Below are positions 27,501 through 36,167 of a DNA stretch of 64,000 bases, piece after piece. The stretch is from Verrucomicrobiia bacterium (GTDB lineage: Bacteria; Verrucomicrobiota; Verrucomicrobiia; Limisphaerales; UBA9464), in contig JAHCBB010000003.1 of the NCBI GenBank assembly GCA_019634635.1, positions 62,001 to 126,000 on the forward strand, read 5' to 3'. Position 1 is the stretch's first letter; each line of letters starts with the position of its first letter. The notes below the pieces were generated by a model. The model did no database searches and had not been told where the DNA came from. It saw only the letters and a program-made list of their open reading frames with translations. A program made the position numbers and the translations under genes.

Positions 27501-30500
27501 GATCCTCGCTGACCGGCGGTGCGGGCGGGGAGGCAGGCACCACGGGCACATCGGCAACCGGAGGCGCTCTGGGAGGTGGTGTTGGTGGACGGACAACCAG
27601 CGGACGGGCAGGTGGCGGTGGCGGTGGTGGCGGGCATTTCGGCGGGGGCGGTGGAAGTGCTGCAGGAGCCGCGAGTGTTTCTGGCGCCGGCGGCGGCGGC
27701 GGTTCCGGTCTGGCTTCCGGAGGCACCCTGGCTTCCGGCAGCGGCCAGAACGCAGGAAACAACGCAGACGCAGCCTACGCAGATACTGCCGGACGCGGTG
27801 GGAACGGGGGCGCCTTGGGTGCCAACGGCCAGGCGGGAAACCCGGGACGCGTGGTCATCAGCTACGTGACCGGGAACTCGGTGACGTTCACCCAGACACC
27901 CACCTTCTGTTCCAGCTTTGCAATGCCGTCGGGCCAAACGGTCACCATCAAGGCGTATTACTCGATGGTCAGCGGCACGATTGGAACGGCTGTCGGCGCC
28001 TCACTCAGATATGGCGCGACGACCTTTTTCAGCGCCTCATCCGCGACCACGGGCTCCGACGCCAACGGCACCTTTCTCCAATGGAGTGGCCCGCTGGCCG
28101 GTGCCGTGAACATAGCCGCCGGACAGGCCATCACCCTGGAAGTCACCTCCAACTTGCCCGCTGGCAATTCGTTCCGGATCCAGTATGGCAGCAGTTCGAA
28201 GCCGTCCTTGATCTCGCTGCCTGCCACCACGGTCATCACCGTGACCTCGTTGGCGGTGTACGATGCGCCGTACCCGGGGGGCATTCCTGTCCCGGCCGCC
28301 GCAAACGGGCAAACGCTGTATGTGCGGGCGGAGGTCTCCGATCCGTTTGGGGCGTACGACATCACGAGCCTGCCGTTCAGCATTGCCGGTCCCCCCGGTT
28401 TTGGGGGCCTTTCAGGAACTCTCACCGATGCCAGCGTGGTTGCGAGCACCGCATGCTCCAAGACCTACCAGTACCTGTGGCAGACCGGTTCGATCCCCGG
28501 CGCCTATACGGTTGCGGTCACGGCGAAGGAGGGCTTGGAGAACGCGGTCACCGATCAACGGTCCACAACCGTCTCCTTGAGTCCGCTCGACCTCGGGACG
28601 CCATGCACCAGCCAGTTCACCGGTACCGACAATGGCACGCCCGCGTCATCGTTTGCTCCGAACTCGCCGATCTGGATCCGGGTGACCGATCTGGACCAGA
28701 ACCTGAATTCGTCAGCGATCGAGTCGCTTGCCGTGACGGTGTCCAGCACCGGGGGTGACTCCGAGACGGTCACCCTTCTTGAAACGGGGCCTGCAACAGG
28801 TGTGTTTACCGGCTCTGTGAGCTCCAGCACGGTCCTGGGCGTCGGCGTCAACAACGGCACGTTGTTTGCCCCCGAGGGCAGTCTCCTCACGTTGACGTAT
28901 GTTGACCCTGACGATCCGCTGGATCCGTGCTCGGCGACCGCCGTGATCCCGGGTGCCTCCGGGGGACCCTCGGGGCTCATTGTGAAGGAGCGTCTGGTAC
29001 CCGCAGACGGGGTCGCCCTGGTCGGCGAATCCGTGGTGTACCGGTTGCAGGTGGCGAATGTTGGAAATGCCACGGCGACGACGGTCGTCCTGACGGACAC
29101 GTTCCCCCCGACCCATCTGCAGTTTGTGGCTGCCAGCATTTCGCCCAGCAGCACGTCGCCGGCCGGGACCATAACTTGGAACAACATCGGACCCATCCCG
29201 GCGGGGGGCATCGCCAATGTGACGGTTGAATTTCTGGCCATTGCCGCCGGATTTGAGGTGGCCAACTCCGCGGCTGTCAGCGGCGGGCTCATTGCCGGCC
29301 CAGCGTCGGTTCCCGTGGATATCACGGACCCGCGTCAACAGTTGACCAAGGTCCGCCTGGACCCGCCGTCGGGAGTGATCGCGATCGGGGACCTCCAGTC
29401 GTTCAGGATTAGCGTCAGGAACATCGGCAACACGGCGATCGCCCGGCTTCCGTTGACGGACACCTTCAGCATGGCCTGCTGGGAGTACGTGACTGCCAGC
29501 CCGGCTCCCGACGCAATCGGCGCCGGCTTGATTCTCTGGGAGGACCTGACTGGTGCTGGTAACCTCGCCGTGGGTGAGTCCCTCAGCGTGGATGTGACCC
29601 TGAGGGCCGTGGGCAACTGCGATCCCGCCGAGAACATTGCGGCGGCCGAATTCTCAGTGGACATCAATGGGAACCCCGTTCCTCCGGTGACGTCCACTGC
29701 GGATGCCGTCACCCGGGCCGCAGCCATCAGCGGATTCGTGTTTGCTGAGGATGATGTTCCAGGGTTCAGCCCGGGCGATCAACCCCTGCCGGGGGTGATT
29801 GTCCGCCTCTTTCAGGATCCGGTGGGCAACGGCAGTCCTGCCGACTGGGTGCTGGTTGACGTCACGATGACCGACGCGAACGGCTACTACGAGTTCCTGA
29901 ATCTTGCCCTAGGGAGCTACTTCGTGGTGGAAGAGGATCCCTTCGGCTATGTCAGTGTTGCGGACACTGCGGGTCCGAATGACAACTTGATTCCGGTTAA
30001 GGTGGTCGCATTGAAGGAGTATCCGGGGAACAACTTCCTGGATGACCTGGCGCGCTTCACGGACATCGGGATGATCGCCCTGGAGAAAGCGGCGAGTCCG
30101 TGGGTCTACACGGCGGCGGGTCAGACGATCACATACACATTCACGGTGACCAATCCAGGGACGGTGCCATTGTCGTCCGTGATGGTGGGCGATTCGAAAA
30201 CCAGCCCACCGGTATATCAGTCGGGCGACACCAACAACGACGGAAGGCTGGATGTGAACGAGACGTGGATTTTCACCGCCAGTTATCAGATCACGACGGC
30301 GGACGTCGCGGCGGGGACTCTCTTGAATGTGGCCAAGGTGGTCGGGAGCGACCCATACGGACGGAGCGTGGGTGACACGGACGACGCGACCGTGCAGTTG
30401 GGGAAGTCCGGGATCGTTCTTGAGAAGACGGCCGATCCGCTGACCTTCACAGCGGCGGGGCAGGTGATCACGTACACCTTTGCAGTGAGCAATCCGGGCA

Positions 30501-33289
30501 CGGTGCCGCTGGGGACGGTGACGGTGAGCGATCCGACGACGACGGTGCCGGTGTATGTGTCCGGGGACACGAACAGCGACGGGTACCTGGATGTGGACGA
30601 GACGTGGACCTACACGGCCACGTATGAGATCCAGCCGGCGGATGTGACGGCGGGGTCGGTGCCGAACACGGCGACGGCGAGTGCGACCGATCCGTACAAC
30701 ACACCGGTGCAGGACACCGATGAGGCGACGGTGACGTACACGCCGGCGGCGATTGCACTGGTGAAGAGTGCGAGTCCGCAGACCTACACGACGGCGGGGC
30801 AGGTGATCACGTACACCTTTGCGGTGAGCAACGCGGGCACGGTGCCGCTGGGGACGGTGACGGTGAGCGATCCGACGACGACGGTGCCGGTGTATGTGTC
30901 CGGGGACGCGAACAGCGACGGGTACCTGGATGTGGACGAGACGTGGACGTACACGGCGAGCTACACGATCCAGCCGGGCGACGTGGCGGCGGGCAGTGTG
31001 TTGAACACGGCGGTGGCCAGTGCGGTGGATCCGTACAACACACCGGTGCAGGACACCGATGAGGAGACGGTGACGTACACGCCGGCGGCGATTGCACTGG
31101 TGAAGAGTGCGAGTCCGCAGACCTACACGGCGGCGGGCCAGGTGATCACGTACACCTTTGCGGTGGGCAATCCGGGCACGGTGCCGCTGGGGACGGTGAC
31201 GGTGAGCGATCCGACGACGACGACACCGGTGTATGTGTCCGGGGACACGAACAGCGACGGGTACCTGGATGTGGACGAGACGTGGACGTACACGGCGAGC
31301 TACACGATCCAGCCGGGCGACGTGGCGGCGGGCAGTGTGTTGAACACGGCGGTGGCCAGTGCGGTCGATCCGTACAATACACCGGTGCAGGACAGCGACG
31401 AGGCGACGGTGACGTACACGCCGGCGGCGATTGCACTGGTGAAGAGTGCGAGTCCGCAGACCTACACGGCGGCGGGCCAGGTGATCACGTACACCTTCGC
31501 GGTGAGCAATCCGGGCACGGTGCCGCTGGGAACGGTGACGGTGAGTGATCCGACGACGACGACACCGGTGTATGTGTCCGGGGACACGAACACGGACGGG
31601 TACCTGGATGTGGACGAGACGTGGACCTATACGGCGGGCTACACGATCCAGCCGGCGGATGTGACGGCGGGGTCGGTGCCGAACACGGCGACCGCGAACG
31701 CGACCGATCCGTACAATGCACCGGTGCAGGACAGCGACGATGAGACGGTGACGTACGCGCCGGCAGCGATTGCACTGGTGAAGACGGCAAGTCCGCAGAT
31801 CTACAGCGCGGCAGGGCAGACGATCACGTACACGTTCCTGGTGACGAACCCGGGCACGGTGCCGCTGGGGACGGTCACAGTGAGTGATCCGACGACGACG
31901 GTGCCGGTGTATGTGTCCGGGGACACGAACAGCGACGGGTACCTGGATGTGGACGAGACGTGGACCTACACGGCGAGCTACACGATCCAGCCGGCGGATG
32001 TGACGGCGGGGTCGGTGCCGAACACGGCGACGGCGAGTGCGACCGATCCGTACAATGCACCGGTGCAGGACAGCGACGATGAGACGGTGACGTACGCGCC
32101 GGCAGCGATTGCACTGGTGAAGACGGCAAGTCCGCAGATCTACAGCGCGGCGGGGCAGACGATCACGTACACGTTCCTGGTGACGAACCCGGGCACGGTG
32201 CCGTTGTCGGCGGTGCAGTTGGTTGACTCCAAGACGACGCCCCCGGCGTATGTGGGGGGAGACACGAACAACGACGGGACGCTGGATGTGGACGAGACGT
32301 GGACGTACACGGCGACCTACCAGATCACGGCGGCCGACGTGACGGCGGGGAGTGTGCCGAACACGGCGAAGGTCAACGGGAAGGATCCGTACGACCGGAC
32401 GGTGCAGGATACGGACGACGAGGAGGTGAGGTATGAGCCCTCTCAGACCTTCAGCATCGGGAATCGGGTGTTTCTTGATGCGGGTGCCGGAGGGGGCTCT
32501 CCCAATAACGGGATCCAGGATGGTGCGGAGCCGGGCATTGAGGGTGTGATCCTCAACCTGTACCAGGCGGACGGGGTTGGTGCTCCCACCGGGTTGGTGC
32601 TTCAGAGCACCACCACGGACGTCGGTGGCTGGTACCGTTTCGACGGGCTGGATGCGGGGACATACGTGGTGGTGGTAGATGTGGAGAGTTCGTTTGCATC
32701 ACTCATCGGCTTGCAGAGCAGCAGTGGAGCCAGCACGGACTTCACGCTCGCGGACGATCTTCTCGATCATGGGTTGGACATGCCGCTTGGAACCGACTCT
32801 GTGCTGCCGGGAGGGATTGCGAGCAGTGCGGTGACGGTTGGAATGCAATTGCAGCCAACCGGTGAGGCGATCTTTGGCACGGGCGCGGGGGCCAATGGGC
32901 CGGAGGGCGATGCCAGCGACAACCTGGTGGTGGACTTCGGGTTCTACCCGCCTCCTCCCACGGCCGTGGAGTTGGCCTACTTCCAGATTGAAATTGCCGC
33001 GGATGGCCTTGCGCAGTTGGCCTGGGTCACCCTGGTGGAGCGGGATACGCTCGGCTTCCGTCTGGAACGTTTCTGGCCGGGAGAGGGTTGGTGGCCGCTG
33101 TTTGACGGCGTGATCCCGGCGGAGGGCGACGGGGTGCGTCCCCAGTTCTACTCCTTCCCCGATCCGACTCCGTTCGAAGCGGACGCGGTGGCGTACCGGT
33201 TGATCGAAGTGGACCTCGCCGGGGAAGAACACCCGGTGGCGGAACTTCACGCGGACCTTCGCTCGGGTGACGTCAACGTGTTTCAATGA
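24590..33289 (+). CDS. Giant secreted multidomain surface protein (2899 aa)
   Basis: The start is the ATG with AAGG five bases upstream. It gives a signal peptide (LRAVVTLGLIAGSVFGGLAQG). Order of parts: an IgGFc-binding-like region (about 30-500: EFFVPMPEAQIRQYF, YDHWEDGYEIDL, AVVMSR-type strands); DUF11-like domains; a glycine-rich domain (about 825-1090); more DUF11-like domains (about 1460-1700); an SdrD-B/CnaB-like domain (ISGFVFAEDDVPGFSPGDQP); seven 113-residue DUF7507-like repeats, each with an EF-hand-like loop; another SdrD-B domain (SIGNRVFLDAGAGGG); and a C-terminal 100-residue beta domain (LAWVTLVERDTLGFRLERF). No catalytic motif is seen. It is probably a calcium-stabilised surface stalk or adhesin. 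A C25 peptidase gene follows 76 bases downstream. Confidence 0.85.
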   Translation: MQVIRETSRACVVAGAGLRAVVTLGLIAGSVFGGLAQGIVQEFFVPMPEAQIRQYFLTLAPGTGSTIDSIVSVVTPVPGSRIVYDHWEDGYEIDLNAPAQPSTEVWGDGNDANGKPPGYASDPLGFPAGSVISLRNLVPLPRNPSALVFDGRDRIGASQAIVMSRSAWATAPGPLLADSVEVPSTFDYGTQFIIPVGQDVIFPSPLSASMFEQCALMIQAAQNGTVVLLDADANGSPEISVTLNRGESYLLPGGVRKGATVAASKPVQVQLLTGDIGANYESRWFTIPSLDVWGSEYYAPVGTASNGDSTYVFFFNPHPAPITINFTTRNGSGSFSIPASNTNVFLMPQNSGARFVNQGGQTFYGIATVGASPTRNNVHDWGYSLVPTVNLTTEMVVGWGPGSENLTQNGSPAWVAAIQATTLYVDYNGDRAGPLTDPLGGKYDVAYSVSPLEVIRIYEPDRDQTGLRVYTLDGTLVTGAWGQDPAVAGPALPFLDVGNTIQNFPLPVLSKSVRILPPGGPVPAIGDTVEYSITLENRGIIALSAVSVVDLPPATGLAYVPNSTTRDGSAIPDSASGTPFPLDEGLTIPILLRRSSTEIRYRMTIAATGQFKNVAVTSIPGVSTEHVLNVPGAVPTPCSLNFTDAGGGPTQYLAGSPVYVSLADPDANLNPAAPDTVVVYVENLVTGDVEPVTLTETGNATGMFRNLAPLPTSTTSGGLIGDGVLFVLPGNLISVRYTDPQFGDTCSATAGIFIASNLKQLYLMSDGSDGDATGALNRVDPVASGAASTLVTGLIPTSTSNVSFTTTGSTPWVVPAGVTLVTVKAWGAGGGGGGGGGTSGRTGGAGGGGGFAQANISVTPGESLTVGVGGGGSAGTHVTSSTSGTGGGGGGRSDLRRGSTVLIAAAGGGGGGGGDDQNTSGIPLGGPGGAGGGATGVAGTTGGGTSTGGGAGTSSAGGAGGGSSTTAGSTGSSLTGGAGGEAGTTGTSATGGALGGGVGGRTTSGRAGGGGGGGGHFGGGGGSAAGAASVSGAGGGGGSGLASGGTLASGSGQNAGNNADAAYADTAGRGGNGGALGANGQAGNPGRVVISYVTGNSVTFTQTPTFCSSFAMPSGQTVTIKAYYSMVSGTIGTAVGASLRYGATTFFSASSATTGSDANGTFLQWSGPLAGAVNIAAGQAITLEVTSNLPAGNSFRIQYGSSSKPSLISLPATTVITVTSLAVYDAPYPGGIPVPAAANGQTLYVRAEVSDPFGAYDITSLPFSIAGPPGFGGLSGTLTDASVVASTACSKTYQYLWQTGSIPGAYTVAVTAKEGLENAVTDQRSTTVSLSPLDLGTPCTSQFTGTDNGTPASSFAPNSPIWIRVTDLDQNLNSSAIESLAVTVSSTGGDSETVTLLETGPATGVFTGSVSSSTVLGVGVNNGTLFAPEGSLLTLTYVDPDDPLDPCSATAVIPGASGGPSGLIVKERLVPADGVALVGESVVYRLQVANVGNATATTVVLTDTFPPTHLQFVAASISPSSTSPAGTITWNNIGPIPAGGIANVTVEFLAIAAGFEVANSAAVSGGLIAGPASVPVDITDPRQQLTKVRLDPPSGVIAIGDLQSFRISVRNIGNTAIARLPLTDTFSMACWEYVTASPAPDAIGAGLILWEDLTGAGNLAVGESLSVDVTLRAVGNCDPAENIAAAEFSVDINGNPVPPVTSTADAVTRAAAISGFVFAEDDVPGFSPGDQPLPGVIVRLFQDPVGNGSPADWVLVDVTMTDANGYYEFLNLALGSYFVVEEDPFGYVSVADTAGPNDNLIPVKVVALKEYPGNNFLDDLARFTDIGMIALEKAASPWVYTAAGQTITYTFTVTNPGTVPLSSVMVGDSKTSPPVYQSGDTNNDGRLDVNETWIFTASYQITTADVAAGTLLNVAKVVGSDPYGRSVGDTDDATVQLGKSGIVLEKTADPLTFTAAGQVITYTFAVSNPGTVPLGTVTVSDPTTTVPVYVSGDTNSDGYLDVDETWTYTATYEIQPADVTAGSVPNTATASATDPYNTPVQDTDEATVTYTPAAIALVKSASPQTYTTAGQVITYTFAVSNAGTVPLGTVTVSDPTTTVPVYVSGDANSDGYLDVDETWTYTASYTIQPGDVAAGSVLNTAVASAVDPYNTPVQDTDEETVTYTPAAIALVKSASPQTYTAAGQVITYTFAVGNPGTVPLGTVTVSDPTTTTPVYVSGDTNSDGYLDVDETWTYTASYTIQPGDVAAGSVLNTAVASAVDPYNTPVQDSDEATVTYTPAAIALVKSASPQTYTAAGQVITYTFAVSNPGTVPLGTVTVSDPTTTTPVYVSGDTNTDGYLDVDETWTYTAGYTIQPADVTAGSVPNTATANATDPYNAPVQDSDDETVTYAPAAIALVKTASPQIYSAAGQTITYTFLVTNPGTVPLGTVTVSDPTTTVPVYVSGDTNSDGYLDVDETWTYTASYTIQPADVTAGSVPNTATASATDPYNAPVQDSDDETVTYAPAAIALVKTASPQIYSAAGQTITYTFLVTNPGTVPLSAVQLVDSKTTPPAYVGGDTNNDGTLDVDETWTYTATYQITAADVTAGSVPNTAKVNGKDPYDRTVQDTDDEEVRYEPSQTFSIGNRVFLDAGAGGGSPNNGIQDGAEPGIEGVILNLYQADGVGAPTGLVLQSTTTDVGGWYRFDGLDAGTYVVVVDVESSFASLIGLQSSSGASTDFTLADDLLDHGLDMPLGTDSVLPGGIASSAVTVGMQLQPTGEAIFGTGAGANGPEGDASDNLVVDFGFYPPPPTAVELAYFQIEIAADGLAQLAWVTLVERDTLGFRLERFWPGEGWWPLFDGVIPAEGDGVRPQFYSFPDPTPFEADAVAYRLIEVDLAGEEHPVAELHADLRSGDVNVFQ
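27379..27389 (+). repeat. 11-G homopolymer tract inside coding sequence
   Basis: Eleven consecutive G residues in the glycine-rich part of the giant surface gene. In-frame reading (GCG-GGG-GGG-GGG-GCC) confirms the count in this assembly. A slip of one base would shift the frame and truncate the protein about two-thirds short of its end. Confidence 0.8.
30074..32446 (+). repeat. Seven tandem 339-nt coding repeats (113 aa each)
   Basis: Repeat starts are at 30074, 30413, 30752, 31091, 31430, 31769 and 32108, exactly 339 bases apart with no indels. Repeats 2-6 are nearly identical at DNA level; the first and last are more divergent. Each unit encodes a DUF7507-like beta domain with the EF-hand-type loop DTNSDGYLDVDE (or a close variant such as DTNNDGRLDVNE). 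Confidence 0.95.
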
Positions 33290-33365
33290 TGCGGGCCCGA
33301 AGGAATCGCCCCCGGTGGGCCCGGCTCCTCATGGCGCCGCCGGGTGGGTGCGGAGGTCCTGAACC

Positions 33366-36161
33366 ATGTTGACTTCAATGACGCATCTGCTCCGGTGCCG
33401 GCTTATGGCAATGGCAATGAGCCGGGTTCTCCTGCCTGAGCGACCTGGCAGGCGCGGCGTTCTTCAGACCGTCGGTCTCGGGGCCCGGCAGGCCTTGGGC
33501 GTGCTGCTCTTGGTGATTACGATGGCCCCAGCCTTTGCGGGGCCGATGTCCGTGTCCATGGACTCCTTGGAGGCACTGGATGCGGGTGGCAGGATGCTCA
33601 TCCGCTGGACGACGAGCCTGGAGCACGGATTGCTTGGCTTTGCGCTTCAGCGACAGGATGGCGGTGACTGGCGTCCCGTGGGCGGCGGGATGATCGTCGC
33701 CGAAAACGCCCTTGAGGGAGGCTGGTATGAGGTGCTCGATGAGGTTGACGTGCCGGGACCCCACCGGTACCGCATTGCCGCCATCTCCGAGTCCGGAGAC
33801 TCCACTTTGATCCGCGAGCAGGCACTCGCGGCTGCGGGCGTTGTGGAGTCGGAAGGATTCCCGCCCGTTTCGGGCGGGCGCAGGGTGGATCCGACCGGGG
33901 TCCCCGGGCCGGCACTCTCTGGACGCCTGAGACAGGCGGCACCGTCGTTGCCGGTGGATCTGACGACCGGGCCGGCGGTGTTGAAGATCCAGACATCCTC
34001 CCGGGGCATTCATTTTGTCAGTGCGGCGGCGGTCGCCGGGATGGTGGGGCAGCCACTGACGACGGTACAGGCATGGATCTCGTCGGGCAGGGTCGCCCTG
34101 TTCCTCGGGACAAACCAGGTCCATTACATTCCGGGCAACGGCTGGGTGGCGGCGGGGCAGACCGGGCCGGGATTTTTCTTCCATGCCGAGGAACTGAGGA
34201 ACAATTACACCACGACCAATGTCTACTGGCTGCGGCGAGGCACGAACACGTTTGTCACGGAGTCCGGCGGGAATCCGACGCCACGAATGCCGGGCCAGTA
34301 CCAGGCGGTCATTTCGGCACAAGTTGACGCCGTCGAGGCCCGCGCGACGGTGTTGAGTGCGGAGGAGGACTTCTGGTTTTGGACACGTCTCACGGCGAAC
34401 AGCGCCTCGGATTCCTGGAATCCCAGGCCGCAATTCACGATTGACAGCCAGGCCACCCGTTCTGCCTCGGTGTCCGCGCGGCTCAACCTTCGCCTCTACG
34501 GTTCCAGTCGCACTCCGCATCTGGCCGAAGTCACCCTGATCCAGCCCGGGGGACAACAGCAGGTTCTGGGAACGCTTCGTTTCTCTGGAATTGGGCCCGC
34601 AGAATTGTCCCTCAACTTCCCCTCGGACAGGCTTGGGGTCGGGGTGAACCAGTTGGGCATCCGCGCCCTTCTGGACACCGGGGTTCGCGTCAGTCAGTTC
34701 CTCGTGGATGGCTACGAGCTGGTGCATCCGAGGAGCTATTACACCGTCGGTTCCACGCGGTCGTTGGAGGCGGGTGCGGAGGGGGCGGTGATCCCTCCCG
34801 GAGGTGGCGCGGCTGTCATCACCGTGCCCGGATTTGGCTCGGCGGAATCCCCGACGCTGGTGGTGCTGGACGTGACGGATGTTCGCCGACCCCGGTTGAT
34901 CAACAATGTCCGTGTTGACTTTTCGGGCACCTGGCGCGCCAGCTTCACGACTCCCTCGCTCAACCGCCGGTTTGCCGTGTTCCAGCCGGTGACTCGTGCG
35001 GCGCAGTCCTACCCGGCTGCGATGTCGGTGGTGTTCCCCACGTCGTGGGCGTCCCCGACCAATCGTGCGAGTTACGTGGTCATCACCCATGACTCGCTGT
35101 CCTCCGTCGCGGAACAACTGGCGGCCTACCGGAGCCCGCAGTTCCGGACCCGGGTCATCCCGATCGAGGACATCTACAATGAGTTTGGGGATGGGATCAC
35201 CACGCCGCACGCCCTGGCCCGGTTCTTCCGCGAGGCTCACGAGCGATGGGCGGTCAAGCCGCGGTATGCGGTGCTCCTCGGGGATGGCACCTACGACTAC
35301 CGAAACTTGCAGGCCGCCAATGACAATCTGGTGCCGCCGCTCCTGTTGGCGACCCCGTATGGTCTCAACACCTCCGACTCCCGATACGGCGACGTCTTGG
35401 GAACCGGGGCTCCGAGGATCCTCATCGGACGGTTCCCGGTCCGAACCGTTGCGGAGGCCGGGGCGATGCTGGCGAAGATCCAAAGCTACGAGTCCGTGGT
35501 CACGCGCAACCCGTTGAAGTCGCTGCTGGTTGCCGATCAACCGGATCTCGCAGGCGATTTCATCAGCAACATCAATCAGGTGGAGTCCTACCTGGCGCCG
35601 ACCTTCACCAGCACCAAGGTGCATCCGGCCCGTGCTCCGGCGGTCATTGACCGGGCCGACATGACCAATCGGATTCGTCTCGCCCTCAACGGCGGTGTGG
35701 ATGTGATGAACTACGTGGGGCACGGCGCCGTGGATCGCTTTGGCACGGTGCCCTACGTCTGGGTCACCCAGCCCCCCGTCACGTCCTCGGTGATGTTGCA
35801 CCCGCCGATGGCGAATGGGGCCCGGCTCCCGGTGGTGTTTGCGATGACCTGCGTTGCCGGGATGTATTCAGCCCCCGGGTTCACCTGTCTTGGGGAGGCA
35901 TTTGTCAGGACACCGAATATGGGAGCCGTCGCCATGGTGGCCCCGACCGGGCTTTCGCAGGACACGGACGCGATGGAGTTGAACCGGGTCATCATGGAGC
36001 TGCTTTCCTGCAACACGCGCGGACGCCTCGGGGACATGGTGGCGCAATCAATGAGTCTCTACAGCAACCGGAAGCCCGCGCCGTTTACCCCCGTTTGGAT
36101 CTACAACCTGCTGGGGGATCCCGCGTTGCGGCTGGTGTCCCCCGTGGTTCCCGTCCCCTGA
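33366..36161 (+). CDS. Secreted gingipain-like C25 cysteine peptidase
   Basis: A 931-residue protein with GGAGG nine bases before the ATG. An atypically long N-region ends in a hydrophobic segment (ALGVLLLVITMAPAFA) and probable signal cleavage. Residues 60-155 form a beta domain similar to the C-terminus of the upstream giant (LIRWTTSLEHGLLGFALQR). The C-terminal 400 residues match Peptidase_C25: YVVITHDSL, VIPIEDIYNEFGDG, YAVLLGDGTYDYRN, ILIGRFPVRT, catalytic His786 in NYVGHGAVD and Cys829 in AMTCVAG, then LGEAFVRTPNMGAVAMVAPTG. Known relatives are gingipains and the T9SS sortase PorU. Position between two large surface proteins suggests it processes or attaches them (inference). No T9SS gene is seen nearby. 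Confidence 0.82.
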   Translation: MLTSMTHLLRCRLMAMAMSRVLLPERPGRRGVLQTVGLGARQALGVLLLVITMAPAFAGPMSVSMDSLEALDAGGRMLIRWTTSLEHGLLGFALQRQDGGDWRPVGGGMIVAENALEGGWYEVLDEVDVPGPHRYRIAAISESGDSTLIREQALAAAGVVESEGFPPVSGGRRVDPTGVPGPALSGRLRQAAPSLPVDLTTGPAVLKIQTSSRGIHFVSAAAVAGMVGQPLTTVQAWISSGRVALFLGTNQVHYIPGNGWVAAGQTGPGFFFHAEELRNNYTTTNVYWLRRGTNTFVTESGGNPTPRMPGQYQAVISAQVDAVEARATVLSAEEDFWFWTRLTANSASDSWNPRPQFTIDSQATRSASVSARLNLRLYGSSRTPHLAEVTLIQPGGQQQVLGTLRFSGIGPAELSLNFPSDRLGVGVNQLGIRALLDTGVRVSQFLVDGYELVHPRSYYTVGSTRSLEAGAEGAVIPPGGGAAVITVPGFGSAESPTLVVLDVTDVRRPRLINNVRVDFSGTWRASFTTPSLNRRFAVFQPVTRAAQSYPAAMSVVFPTSWASPTNRASYVVITHDSLSSVAEQLAAYRSPQFRTRVIPIEDIYNEFGDGITTPHALARFFREAHERWAVKPRYAVLLGDGTYDYRNLQAANDNLVPPLLLATPYGLNTSDSRYGDVLGTGAPRILIGRFPVRTVAEAGAMLAKIQSYESVVTRNPLKSLLVADQPDLAGDFISNINQVESYLAPTFTSTKVHPARAPAVIDRADMTNRIRLALNGGVDVMNYVGHGAVDRFGTVPYVWVTQPPVTSSVMLHPPMANGARLPVVFAMTCVAGMYSAPGFTCLGEAFVRTPNMGAVAMVAPTGLSQDTDAMELNRVIMELLSCNTRGRLGDMVAQSMSLYSNRKPAPFTPVWIYNLLGDPALRLVSPVVPVP

Positions 36162-36167
36162 CCGCCG

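Noticed and set aside
26872..27762. 296-residue proline-rich open frame on the minus strand
   Set aside because: It is the mirror of the glycine-rich domain of the giant surface gene (GGN codons read as Pro). It has no start context and no homologous motif.
30074..32446. CRISPR-like or satellite repeat array
   Set aside because: The repeats are 339 nt, contiguous without spacers, and keep one reading frame; they are protein-coding repeats.
33375..35801. 808-residue open frame antisense to the C25 peptidase gene
   Set aside because: Composition is Arg/His/Gly-rich as expected from antisense of GC-rich coding DNA. The plus strand carries a clear Shine-Dalgarno, signal and catalytic motifs.
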